A stretch of 64,000 nucleotides of DNA from Haematobia irritans (GCF_050003625.1 NC_134400.1:62992241-63056240), one strand, 5' to 3'; positions 40,973-51,663 are shown, counted from the first letter of the stretch. The notes: generated from the letters alone by a model not told the origin. A program made the numbers and translations.

Positions 40973-41762
40973 GGAAAATAAAATAAAAGAAAATAAAAAA
41001 AAGAAAATGAAATGAATCTAACATGAAAATATATATATAAAAAAATGTTATAACAATCAGAATGTAGGAAAAAAAAACAAAAAAATACATTATATATTGG
41101 ATATCTATATAATTCCTTCTCATCTCAAGAGAGCGCATGGGAACATTTCAGACTTCTTTTAAAAATTTTGTGTTTCTTCGGTAAAGCCCGGTTGGTAGAC
41201 TTTCTATATAAGTAATTTTGTTGATTGTTGCAAATGGTGGGTGGATAAAGCATGGATGCTTAAACAAGCAAGTAAGGGAGCCAAATTTTCTGTTGAGGTT
41301 ATGTCAGCAATTTATTGTTATCGAAAATGATACATACTACCCCAAAACTAGCGAGAAAATATGGTATTCTTCTCCTTATCGTTTTCGTTTTTTTTTCTGT
41401 TATTTTCCGTTCATTGGATCAAGTACCACATGAAATTTGGTGTTATTCTAGATTCAGTGATTTAGTTTAAACCACATATGAAGCCAAAATTTAAATAGGA
41501 GGGCGTAGACCACTAATAGTTTTGAAGCTCCGTAATGGTTGCGAGCATACAAACTTTATTTTTATTGCAGTTTTTATTGTCTGTTGAATTGTATTCAATA
41601 AATTTTTAACAATTTCACTGCCACCTAATTGTAAAGGTCATATCTCCACAATAAGAAGTTATCGATGTAGGGTTGTGAAAGTGACCCAAAATGGTCGTAA
41701 TGTAAATTTGGTACAAATACCGTACGGAGTAGCAAAAATCGAAGCACTGGGAATTCGCAACA
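40973..41762 (-). repeat. 5' LTR of gypsy C, sense-oriented part
   Basis: Matches 31736-32722 with a ~190-bp internal deletion and ends at GCAACA next to the CGAC duplication. Confidence 0.82.
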
Positions 41763-43454
41763 CGACTCTCCCCTTGCATTAGTATCACTACTTCCCCAAA
41801 TACTATGATGTGCATTTGCATCGCATCCCATAATGAGTTTTGTCTTTGTTTTCAGTAACTTCTCAACTAAGGTCTTAACGGCACATGGAGGCATCTCCCT
41901 ATCATGTCCCATGTAGACCGAAGATACCCAGTATTTGCATTTGGATATCTCTAGACTGGCTACGACAGTGTCTGCATTGCTTAATGAAGGAAACAGAAAC
42001 AAGTTTAGTTCGTTCTTAGCAATTATACATGCTCGATTTTTATTTTTACCGGTATTATGCAAAAGTTTGAAACCCGGAGTGCTTAATTCACAGATCTTAT
42101 TCTTATATATGTATGGTTCTTGAATAAGAACTATATCTATGTCTCCTTTTATCAGGAGAACTTTTAAGGCAGCACAAGCGGCCTTACAATGGTGAAGATT
42201 TATCTGGAGGAACCGTAGAACCATCCAAATTTTCAACCACCGTCACATCAGCCGCTTCGGTGACTCTCGCAATAGCCATAGGTGCAACTTTGGTAAGCTT
42301 TGAGGCTGTAGGGACTTCCCGCATACGATGTTCGTCCATGTCTGCAGTTTTTATGTCCCCTTCGGTTTCGCAAGATTTTTCTTCTTCTAACTCTACCGGA
42401 GGCTTGTTCGTTTCGGAATCCTTTGGCTGATCGCTTTTGTATACCTTCATAGGGATGTCATGAAAGCCATAACTTACACGTCCTTGGGTCTGGGCTAGAT
42501 GTGGCAGCGACTCAATGTTCAATATTAACACCGCATGTCGTCTTGGTCCATCCACCTCATTCAAACGACCAACCTTCCAATCGGCGATTCGAAGATCTGG
42601 GTTACATTCCTTTAGTCTGTTTAGTATCGACTCAGGAACAGGATAAACCATCCAGGTATCCATGCATGTGCTCTAGGTTTAGCCGGTATGTCTTTTTTAT
42701 CGACTAACTCCAAAGCGGCTCCTTCCCAAACTTCACCGATTAGCATCAAAGCAGCTTTAAAGCAATCCATAGACCTCTGGTCCGCAAATGCTATTAACTT
42801 ATATCGTCCTTCATACCATCCAGCATCTTGCCGTCGAGGACTTGGTCCGTGAAACTTTTTTTGCACCTCTGAGTAGACACCAGACATCGCGTTCTTAATT
42901 TCCCCCCATTTTTGCTTTGGAACCATAGCGTCCAATGCTCCTTTATTAATGATACCCATCACAAGGCTGTCTTTTGCAACTGAGGCAAACGATCTTTGAT
43001 CCCGTTTAGAGGATGGCAGCTCATCCGGTGATCGTTCCCTTTTCCCAGCTTCAAGAATTCCTTGAGCCCTTTTTAAGGAATCGCTTTGCTTAGCCGACAA
43101 CGTGCTTGGGTCGACTGATCCTAATTTCTTTACGACAAACAAAGCATTTCTATTTCGTGAGGGATTACCTTCTTTTGTTGCCGTTACCTTAGAAAAGGTT
43201 CGACTTGCCAAAGTGTCGCCACCTGTCGACCTGTATACAGGTCGACTAATTGGGCCTGACTCTTGGTCACTCCCCAAATTTATAACTTCAGTCGAAACCC
43301 TCCACTGGGCCCTAAAGTTAGCAACCCAGTGGATGACTTTGAATTTCGCTGCATGGTGGTTTGATTTTCCACCCCACGTGAAATTCGTAATAAGTACTTA
43401 TTACGATGAAATAATCCGCTATTAAAAAAAACACGTCCGTTCAGTCGACGGTTA
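41763..43454 (-). pseudogene. LINE copy C, endonuclease and ORF1
   Basis: The minus strand carries ORF1 in frames 43277-42621 and 42663-42184 (QRSFASVAKDSLVM, WEGAALELVDKKDIP, YGFHDIPMKV; the DUF4780-type protein) and then the endonuclease from 42236 (QEPYI, MGCDANAHH). ORF1 shifts frame near 42650. The 5' end, near 43454, matches the 5' end of copy B (AACCGTCGA...CTGAACGGACG). Confidence 0.83.
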
Positions 43455-43835
43455 ATCGTCGATCAGTTGATTGGCAGAAGTCAGTGAATGCAGGCTGTGG
43501 GCGGGTCTGTGCTTTTTATTATATGTGCCAACAACAAACAAAATAAGAATGGAAAGTTATATTTCATGTTAGCCTGATACCGAAACAGGCAATTGACGTC
43601 CAAATGCATTATATCTAATTATACAATTATTTTTCTGGAATGGAAAGTGTATGTGTAGTATACTCTTATAGTTGAGAGAACGAAATAACTTCATCTACAC
43701 AGCAATGGAAATTATGAAACGAATGAAATTGGAATTCCTATTACATTCGAATACTTCAGAACATTGTTTGGTGCTTGCGTTATTGGGTTCCATTTGTTCT
43801 GTTTCACAATTTGCACAATTTTACTCGTTTGAGAA
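43455..43835. other. Flank of LINE copy C, no recognised feature
   Basis: Unique-looking DNA after the LINE 5' end. Open frames of 60-70 codons on both strands have no recognisable domain. Confidence 0.4.
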
Positions 43836-43883
43836 ATGGACAATGAAGTTACTACTCGAATTGTGTGGCGTGTGCTTAAAGTA
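43836..43883 (+). CDS. Possible short host ORF cut by a MITE (weak)
   Basis: ATG 43836 opens MDNEVTTRIVWRVLK and is broken by the MITE at 43886. The frame would carry on at 44400 with hydrophobic residues to a CAG/GTTTGT donor-like site. No family is recognised, and this could be coincidence. Confidence 0.18.
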
Positions 43884-43885
43884 AT

Positions 43886-44391
43886 CAAAGACAATAGACT
43901 TTAGGAAGATGGGAAATTGGGAAATTGGCTTGCGTCATACCAAATGTTGCATTTACCATGTTAGTTCCATACATGTTTTTAGTTGTTTTTCGTTTTTATT
44001 TTTTAAATGAACAATTTAATTTTCTTACAGCCTGTTTCTGTATGTCGAACGAGCTCTATCGATCGACTGAAATGCACAGAAACAACTGATTTTTGGTTAT
44101 AAATTCAGCTGTTAGTGTCCATTTCAGTCGATCGACAGAGCTCGTTTGACATACAGAAACAGGCTGTTAATGAAACAATGCTAATTTTAGGCAACAACAA
44201 AAAAATTACATTTTGCCTTTATGGAAATTTATTTCCAACACTTAATTTGTTTTTATTTGCATTTTAATGCTATGTCAATTCTTGTCGTATACGCGTTTGG
44301 TTCGATAAACGAAAAGTATGAAACTAACATCATAAATGGTTTGATGTGCTCAGTAGCCAATTTCCCATCTTCTTAAAGTCTATTGTCTTTG
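43886..44391. mobile_element. hAT-type MITE related to M1, with nested Harbinger-type MITE
   Basis: Ends read CAAAGACAATAGACTTTA and its complement, running into GAAGATGGGAAATTGG. Flanks AAAGTAAT (43878-43885) and GAAGTAAT (44392-44399) are an 8-bp duplication with one change. The interior resembles the MITEs at 409-1481. A 139-bp MITE is nested at 44028. Confidence 0.85.
44028..44166. mobile_element. PIF/Harbinger-like MITE
   Basis: Its ends are CAGCCTGTTTCTGTATGTC and the near-perfect complement, extending about 40 bp through CGATCGACTGAAATG. TTA flanks both sides (44025-44027, 44167-44169). The uninterrupted site TTTTCTTAATGAAAC is seen in the related MITEs at 409-1481, which proves the 3-bp duplication. 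Confidence 0.88.
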
Positions 44392-44399
44392 GAAGTAAT

Positions 44400-47147
44400 T
44401 GCTTGTGTATTCGTTGCACAGGTTTGTTGCAAACGAACGATGTTTTGAATGTTCTATTCGAAACCAAGCATTAAGGTTGCAAGCTTTGTAGAACCTGTGC
44501 GCATGTTCTAATTTTTTGTAATACATTATAAAATGTTAATGAAATAAATAAATTTTTTATGTGAAACTTTAAATTCAATATAATTTGTAATTATTTGCAA
44601 TCTACATTCAATATAATTTGTAATCGGCTCTAGCAGAATATATAAGAAAAATATTTTTATGCAAGAGATAACATTTGATATGAGTTTTGACTACATTATC
44701 ATACAAAAATTATTTTGACTGGCGGTTGTTTATCGATTCTTTCTTCACACTATTAGATCACACCGCTGCATAGTGGTCGATCCCATTGGCAAAAAAAAAA
44801 AAAAAAACACTGTTTCTTATACAAACAAGGTTTTAAAATTTATATTTGTTTTATTCCATCTGTAATCTTTAAGAACGGCTACAAAAGAGAGAGCAAGTAC
44901 TCAGTTGAATTTTGCAGTGTGAAAAAGTATTAAATTAAGTGCAACTTTAAATAAATAAGACAAAAGAAGAAAAACTTCTGTCAAAATTAATCGAAATGAA
45001 TATTGAATTAAATGGTGTTAAATATTTTAAAATATAACAATATGTAAAACTTGTTTTAAATTTGTTATAAAATTAATATTTTTCATTCTCATAATAAAGT
45101 GTTCGATCTTTCATATATGTAAATTTTTACTAGAGTTTTAGTTGTGTTCCACGCACAGAATAAACATGTTTGGACATGGTTGCCGCATCCATTTAATGAT
45201 TATCTATAGCATGTAATTGTCGCGAAAACCATGTATTTTGTCTTTGTAAAAAGAATTTTTGAGCAGAGAAAAATGTATGCTGGCAATAAGCATTTAAATG
45301 GTTCTCATATGCCACAAACATGTTCTATGATTTAAATGATAGAATTTGAGACCATTACATGGTCGGAAAAATCATGTACCTGACCATTCAATCTTTCGAC
45401 TTTTTTGCAGGGAAAAAAAGTAATTTTATAGGTTACGTATAAACATTTCTAGATCCATTACATGGCCATATTTTTGAACTTTTTTGGAGCGAAAAGAATT
45501 TTATAAAAAACATTGAGCAGGTACACACGATTTTCATTTTACGCGTCAGTCGTGTGTTGAATGGACGGAGAATACGAAATTATTTACTGTGTTTTGTGTT
45601 AATTTATTTGTTCAGAAGTGGCACGTGATTTTAGGTGAACACAAAAAAGGAAAGTGTAATTGAAAAAAAAAATTACCTGTTTTGTTTTGCATTTTGCTAT
45701 ATGGTATAATTTATTTTTATTTGCAGTTACATGATGTCTGCGTTTGTACATTTGATGGGAGCGAAGTAAATATGGAATGATTACTTATTGTTGAAATTGA
45801 ACAAAAATAGAGTGTGTAAAAATATGTGATGTTGGTTTGCACGACATTATAAATACAAATAAACAATGAAGTAGTTTATACATAAATAAAAACAAATAAA
45901 TAAAGTTAATTTTGTGTTTTGTTTTTTCAAGTGGCGTCCTTTTTTCGACGACGAAAAAAGTTTTTGTATGAAGATCAAAACATTTTAGGTTGTGACCAAG
46001 TTCTTTTAACTGGAAGAAAACATTTTTAACATAACATTTTAGATCGTGGCCATTGTCTGTTGATTCAAACAAAATTATTTTTATCAATACATTAATAATA
46101 TTTTAGATGAGGACAATTTTATTTTTCTTAGAACCATGTTCACTGAGCCAACATGGTTGCAGGTTGCCGCAAAAATAGCTCCTACACTCATAGAAAAAAG
46201 TCTGTTGTTAATAGCAAACGCTATCTGCTGTTTTTCAGTAAACAAAATGCTGCTGTTTTAGCAGTTTTTTTGCCAAAGCAGCAAACAATCTGTTATTTTG
46301 GAACAGCAAACATACTGCAGGAAAGTCAGTTGTTTGCTGAAATTTTCTGCTGATCCGAATAAAATTATAAATTCACTCCGGTCAAATGGACAATAGTAAA
46401 ACGGTACACGTTATATAACATGAAAAACAAATGTAATAACATTTGTGAACAAACTATCCTTTTTAGTGATTTACATTTTTTTAATCAAATGGGATTTGTA
46501 TACGCTTAACTTCTATGAATATGTGGCTAACATAAATATTTGTCCCGAACGACAAATCTAACATGTCAATGTCTTCGATAGTCGATATATAGCTGTTCTA
46601 CAATTTTAACAAAACAGCCGCAGAAAAACTCAATTTGATGAAGATCGTCTAAAAGGGCTCTATATTTTTGTGAAGTATTTTCCAATAAGAGCTGGTATTT
46701 TCGTATTCGAAGAAAAATTTAAAGTTTTGAGATAAATGTTCGGATGTTTATTTCATAATAAAGCGAAAAGTATGCAGTTGATAATGAAAAGCAATTTAAA
46801 CCAAATATATTCATGTGAGTTCTATCGTTGAGGCTGTAATTCGACGCTGGTTTGATAGCATTCTTTCATCCGACAGGAAGGTTTCAGAGTCGCAATATCT
46901 TGGTGGCTTATTATGATTGCCCAGCTTGGAAACGTTTCCTGCAAAAGAGTTGCTTGTGTGACACGTAACTGTTAAAAGTTACCGTTATCCAGTTCAACAC
47001 CAACCAGCTCCAACCATAAAACAAGTTCATTTGCGAAAAAATCAAGTAACTCCGCAAGGCCACTAACCAAACTAAACAGTCGTTCATATAAAACAATTTT
47101 GCATTTGTACATATACGCTGAGGTGGAAATGAGCCTCATTTGTCAAG
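44400..47147. other. Gene-poor interval with diverged repeats
   Basis: No supported gene. 45150-46150 repeats CATGT- and CATGG-containing phrases and may be a large degenerate MITE. 46190-46345 is rich in AGCAAACA/TGTTTGCT and is related to 48745-49020. The rest is AT-rich unique DNA. Confidence 0.45.
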
Positions 47148-47177
47148 ATGATTTTCCGACGAAAGGCCGGATTCTGT
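47148..47177 (+). CDS. Host-like gene, possible first coding exon
   Basis: ATG 47148 starts MIFRRKAGFC and meets a GTATGT donor in phase 0. With the acceptor at 47251 it would give a 74-base intron, typical of flies. The acceptor is weak, so this exon is the least certain part of the gene. Confidence 0.35.
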
Positions 47178-47251
47178 GTATGTTTCCATTAAAAAATGAA
47201 ATCTCTGCCACTCTCTTGCTAGTTTTTATTGGATAATTATTGCTAGAAAAG

Positions 47252-47416
47252 TACGCGAACCGACCTATTGTTGGTTTTGACAAATGCCAACGGCGATATG
47301 TCAAACGCCAACGCCGTCAAAGCATCACTTTTAAACGAAAACACGAGACAAGCTGGGAAAATGTAAAAATTATTTTGTGTTTTGGAATATATTTTCCAAT
47401 GTTTTTATTATATTTG
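47252..47416 (+). CDS. Host-like gene, basic region and start of a membrane segment
   Basis: Fifty-five codons. A strongly basic stretch (KCQRRYVKRQRRQ) is followed by KIILCFGIYFPMFLLYL, the first half of a transmembrane helix. It ends at TTTG/GTAAGT, an excellent splice donor, in phase 0. The frame itself has no ATG nearby, so an upstream exon is needed; the one at 47148 is a candidate. The protein does not match any family that I recognise. Confidence 0.55.
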
Positions 47417-47524
47417 GTAAGTATTGTATTGTATAATATTGTATTCTTTTTAAAGTACTTTTGTTTTTAATAATTTGTTTTAATCATTTTTAGTTTGGAA
47501 AATGACTATTATACATTGATATAT

Positions 47525-47875
47525 GGGAGCAACCGTCGTACAATTGTTCATACCCGCTGTGCAGACAAACGGTTATGGATTCAATCCTAGTTTCGACCAA
47601 ACACCATAAAGTTTTGCAACGGTGGATTGGTGGATTACTCCCTCTGTAATGCTGGTGACCTTTCTGAGTGTTTCAAAGGCACTCTAAAATTTTCATCGCA
47701 ATGGGAAATGATGTTCAGGCTCGGCTATAAAAAGGAGATTCCTTGTCTTTGAGCTTCCTGCACGGAATCGGGTGGCACTCAGTGACAAGAAAGAAGTTCA
47801 ACACTGCTGTATCATAATGGACTAAATAGTCAAAGGGAACCTGAAATAACGGGCTGCCACTATAACTAACCTAAA
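47525..47875 (+). mobile_element. tRNA-derived SINE, old diverged copy
   Basis: The tRNA-like head is degraded, but ACCAAACACCATAAAGTTTT, CTGGTGACC and the TGGACTAAATAGTC tail are recognisable along its length against 59245-59598. The tail is down to AACTAACCTAAA. It is clearly older than the other two copies. Confidence 0.8.
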
Positions 47876-47915
47876 CTGTACCCGAATCTATCATAATTGG
47901 AAAAGTTCACCTTAA

Positions 47916-48195
47916 CCCTGGAAAGTCATTCTTATTTTTTGTACACAAACGTCATCCTTCGTCATTTTGACTACGGCTTATTTCATGACGCTATAATTTG
48001 CATCGTGAGCAAAAATGAGACCCAAAATTTTTTTATTTCCTTATTCAATGTGTTTTTAATTGGTATAACACAAAAATTCATAAAATGGTTTTATTGGTAT
48101 AACTCAAATTTAACATTTCCCAATCGACCAAAAAGCACTTTAAATCGAAAATGAAATTACGCGTCGTCATTTTGACGAAGGATGACTGTCCAGGG
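47916..48195. mobile_element. piggyBac-like MITE
   Basis: Its ends are CCCTGGAAAGTCAT and ATGACTGTCCAGGG, with TTAA on both sides (47912-47915, 48196-48199), the target site of piggyBac transposons. The 280-bp element is non-coding. A sub-terminal CGTCATCCTTCGTCATTTTGAC also recurs inverted. Confidence 0.82.
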
Positions 48196-48539
48196 TTAAA
48201 TGTGAGTATTAAAACCAGGATAACATTAAAACGTTGCTATTTTAGCGATATAATGCCACGGCCTTAAGAGAATATGAATCAATTTGATTTTTTGCTAAAG
48301 CACCTATTTTATTGGTCAACTTTGATGACATCGTTCAATATAATTCCTATAAATAAAAATAGTTTACAAAATAAAATTTTTGTTATGGCATGTTTCTGAG
48401 ATATCCTTATAAAAATATAACCTCTTTTTCGAATTCAGGACATGAAAACACATAAAAAGCAACTCTCATCAAATGTAAATTTTAGTGTAAACTAGTGTAA
48501 TTACTAATTGTTTTTTTTTTTTTTTACTTTTCATTACAG

Positions 48540-48689
48540 ATTGTCTTAACATTGTTATGTTTTATCCGCGTATATAAGGCCAAAGAAGAAAAACAAACGA
48601 AAATAAATCCTAGACAACAATCCAACTCAACTTCCAATACTTTGATGGAATTCAATTTATTTCACACACTTAATAAATGTAGAAGTTAA
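48540..48689 (+). CDS. Host-like gene, last coding exon
   Basis: Forty-nine codons and TAA, right after a strong acceptor. It starts IVLTLLCFIRVY, which completes the hydrophobic helix begun in the preceding exon, then KAKEEKQTK and a polar tail ending NKCRS. Joining in phase 0 gives one ~28-residue membrane span. The predicted product is about 114 residues: basic N-terminus, one helix, polar C-terminus. Function is unknown. Confidence 0.55.
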   Translation: MVLTLLCFIRVYKAKEEKQTKINPRQQSNSTSNTLMEFNLFHTLNKCRS

Positions 48690-49150
48690 AGTATTAAATG
48701 GTTTACGGGTTTCATTTCAACATATCGTTAAAAAAACGACAAATTGTTTTGCTGGGACAACAAACATTTGTAGTTGTTATAGCAGTAAAAATGTTAGCTA
48801 TTTCAACTAACGCAGTATGCTACTTTAGCAGCGATGTTTGTCAAAAACTTTTAGCAAACACGTTTGCTAATTCAGCAGCATTTGTTTGCTATTTTAGCTG
48901 TAAAAATGTTTGCTGTTTCAACTAACAAATGTTTGCTGAAACAACTACATGCTACTGCTGTCCCTTTTTCAGCAAACAAAAACTGCTGTTTTAGCAAACA
49001 TTTTTGCTATTATGAGTAACAAAATTTTTTGGGTGTTTGATATTATTTTGCTCTTCGAATATGATTGTGACAATCATGTTTCTTCTCTGCGTGCCCCCTC
49101 TGAAGTCTCCAATGAGTTTTTTTTTTTTTTTTGGCGTATTAGTTAATCAC
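48690..49150. repeat. AGCAAACA-rich region (and 3' flank of host-like gene)
   Basis: From about 48745 to 49020, CAGCAAACA, TGTTTGCTG and close variants occur more than a dozen times on both strands with variable spacing. A related block lies at 46190-46345. No coding evidence. Confidence 0.55.
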
Positions 49151-49837
49151 CCTTATTCCTGAAGTCGCCCTCGCCGTCGCTTTTTGTCGTCTGTCGCTAT
49201 TAAGTCGTCTCGTCATTCAATTGATATTCCTGTGAAGTGGCGACGGCGGCGATTACTTTTTGTACCAATTACAATACTCGGTAATAAAAGGCCGATATCA
49301 CTAGAAAACAATCAGCTGATGTGCAAAAAATTAATTTTAATTTTTTCGCTTTAAAATATTTTTATTTCCGACGCAATTCAAGAAAAATATTTAATTTGAC
49401 GCGGGAAAAATGTGGATATATATTCAAGGACAGTAAAAGCTTCCAAAACTATAAAAATGGAGACGACGCTGAGATCAATGGGACAAGGATCATCATGAAA
49501 GAAAACAATCAGCTGATATACAAAACTGAATTTTAATTATTTGCGTTTAAAATGCTATTTGTTTGTAATCCAATTTTGACTTGGAATATCAAAATAAATG
49601 ATAAATTTGACTCGGGAAATGATTTAGATATCTACATTAGGACAATAACAACATCCGGCATATACAATTGGAACGACGTTGACATTATGACAAAGGCGAC
49701 AAAAAGCGACGATATTGGCGACAAAAAGCGACACCAGGAATACCGATTTTCTTCGATAGCAGAATATATCGACCAACGGAATACCAATTAGTGGCGACAG
49801 AGGAAAAGCGACGGCGAGGGCGACTTCAGGAATAAGG
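49151..49837. mobile_element. MITE with CCTTATTCCTGAAGTCGCC ends
   Basis: The left end runs CCTTATTCCTGAAGTCGCCC and on through TCGCCGTCGCTTTT; the right end is its complement (49804-49837). Inner copies of GCGACAAAAAGCGAC add further inverted repeats. The 687-bp element encodes nothing recognisable. I could not fix a target duplication, so its superfamily is unknown. Confidence 0.72.
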
Positions 49838-49963
49838 ATGAATATTCCAAGACTCTCAATTAATAATATCAGCTGCTTTCTTTTGCCCGTCTTTGTTTTA
49901 TCTCCCTCAGACCGAAGCGGTCTTGTTGTTTTTATATTCAAATATGAATACGTTTTCTAGAAG

Positions 49964-50595
49964 CCCAGACAAAATATCAGAAGATCGGTCTATATGGGGG
50001 ATAGACCAACACATGGACCTATGGCCATCATTTTCTTCACATCTATTTGTGGTTTTAAAATATCTCTAGATTTCAAGTTTAAGGCAAATCGGATAGAAAA
50101 TACGGTTCCAAGAAGCCCAAGAAGTAAAATCGGGATATCGGTCTATATGGGGGCTATATAAATACATGGACCGATAGGCACCATTTTCGACACACCTATT
50201 TGTGGTCCCAAAATACCTCTAGGTTTCCAATTTCATAGAAATGGGATAGAAACTATGGTTTCTAGAAGCCCAAGAAGTAAAATCGGGAGATCGTTCTATA
50301 TGGTGGCTATACCAAAACATGAACCGATACACACAATTTTCACCACACCTATTTTTGGTCCTAAAATACTAGATTTCAAGTTTAAAGCAAATCGGATAGA
50401 AAATGCGGGTTTTAGAAGCCCAAGAAGTAAAATCGGGATATCGGTCTATATGGGGGCTATATAAATACATGAATATGCACCATTTTCGGCTCACCTATTT
50501 GTGGTTTTAAAATACCTCTAGATTTCCAATTTCAGCCAAATCGGATAGAAACTACAGTTTCTAGGAGTCCAACAATTAAAATCAGGAGATCGGTT
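49964..50595. repeat. Tandem ~153-bp repeat (about four copies)
   Basis: Each unit starts near CCCAAGAAGTAAAATCGG and contains TCGGTCTATATGGGGGCTAT and CACCTATTTGTGG. Copies are moderately diverged. The motif ATATGGGGGCTAT also occurs, inverted, in the array at 58060-58460. Confidence 0.8.
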
Positions 50596-50776
50596 GTTGT
50601 ATCCCGGCTAACATAAAGTGGCATCCCTACAGCTTGTACTAAATGTATCTAATGTAAATGTTTAAGTTCATGTTAAATGTATATAAATGCAAGCCGTTAA
50701 GTTTTGAGTGTTTTTTATAGTTTGCGGCAGTAGCCATTTTTTGGAAGTTGATGGCACTCATCTATTATGCGTCTTA
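50596..50776. other. Possible LTR remnant beside the gypsy fragment
   Basis: Sequence beginning TGTATCCCGGCTAACATAAAG just before gypsy-type coding DNA (51374 onward) could be an LTR start, but no second copy is present to prove it. Confidence 0.3.
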
Positions 50777-51209
50777 GTGTGTAAATATAACCATAGCGAT
50801 ATGCGGTAGGCGAAACATTTTTGTCGCAACGGCAAATACAATAAGCTTGACGGCGAATAATTCCCTTTTTCACGTTTCCTAGCGTTTTTGTTGTCAATAC
50901 AGCATGCTGTGACAATATTAAACAATGAAGTTGAATAAAAACATACAATGGCTTGTTATTTGTTGAGTTATTTCAAGAAAAAATAATCTACACGTGTCCA
51001 GGCAACAGTAATTCCTAGTGGTGAGTTAAAACAATTGATAAGCGATGGCAACACTATACCAGTTTTCGCCAAGGAGTTAGAATAAGTTTTAATTTAGCGA
51101 CACGCCGCTAGCCGTTACGGTATTCCGTCGCGGATTTTGGGCTTCCCATAAGAAATACACGTAAATAAGTGTTCGCCTACCGCCTATCGCTATGGTTATA
51201 TTTACACAC
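50777..51209. mobile_element. PIF/Harbinger-like MITE with ~40-bp inverted ends
   Basis: Ends read GTGTGTAAATATAACC and on through ATAGCGATA, with their complement at the right. TTA is present on both sides (50774-50776, 51210-51212). The 433-bp element is non-coding. Confidence 0.78.
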
Positions 51210-51373
51210 TTAAAGACTATAAGTTTTTCCGGACGGAATGTCTGTGTCTGTAAAGAATCTTACAGTGTGTCCAATCGATACTACAATTCGTTGATGACTA
51301 AATAATCGGTAAATGTGTTATCGATCCCATAAACATGCTGCAGTATCGATTGTGCCTTCGGACTTAACTTATA
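51210..51373. other. Short interval, no recognised feature
   Basis: AT-rich sequence before the gypsy fragment with several ATCGAT strings. Confidence 0.35.
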
Positions 51374-51660
51374 ATGTGGCCAATATATGGCCACACAAAG
51401 CTGTACCCAAGTGTTATCGGTAATCGAAATGACCATCGAAATCAACAACGGCGATCGAAGTTACCAACTAGCAAAAACATCGATTATAAGAAAGTTGGAG
51501 TAGAAGGGTTATGCTTGCGATGTGAGAGAAGTAATCACTTATCGAATGATTGCAAAATCGAAAAAAATAAACTCAAGTGTTCATCGTGTGGAATGAAGGG
51601 TCATGTAAAGGAGGTTTAAATGAACTGGACCAAAGCAATTTTGAGGTAAAGAAAATCAAC
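51374..51660 (+). pseudogene. gag: Gypsy fragment D: gag zinc knuckles
   Basis: The frame ends with two zinc knuckles, CLRCERSNHLSNDC and CSSCGMKGHVK, the second cut short by a stop at 51617-51619. It appears to belong to the same gypsy as the RT at 52082, with a MITE and lost protease between them. Confidence 0.65.
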
Positions 51661-51663
51661 AAT

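Larger units (their letters stand above)
31054..41762 (-). mobile_element. Ty3/gypsy LTR retrotransposon, copy C (10.7 kb, rearranged)
   Basis: Its ends are TGTTATGG (31054) and GCAACA (41762), flanked by the 4-bp duplication CGAC (31050-31053, 41763-41766). LINE C is continuous across the flanks. On the minus strand the order is LTR, gag, protease, RT, RNase H, integrase, LTR. Gag is triplicated, and the upstream LTR is partly inverted. The coding parts are mostly open but frameshifted between domains. Confidence 0.88.
47417..48539 (+). other. Intron of the host-like gene
   Basis: From GTAAGT to TTTTTTTTTTACTTTTCATTACAG, both strong splice signals. It carries an old SINE (47525-47875) and a TTAA-flanked MITE (47916-48195), which explains its length. 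Confidence 0.55.

Noticed and set aside
44870..45010. Insect core promoter (TCAGTT initiator near 44900)
   Set aside because: No TATA box or downstream promoter element at the expected positions and no following gene.
45150..46150. Transib-type transposon from CACAGAAT to ATTCACTGAG-like ends
   Set aside because: The termini match each other only loosely and do not fit the CACWRTG consensus; no target duplication was found.
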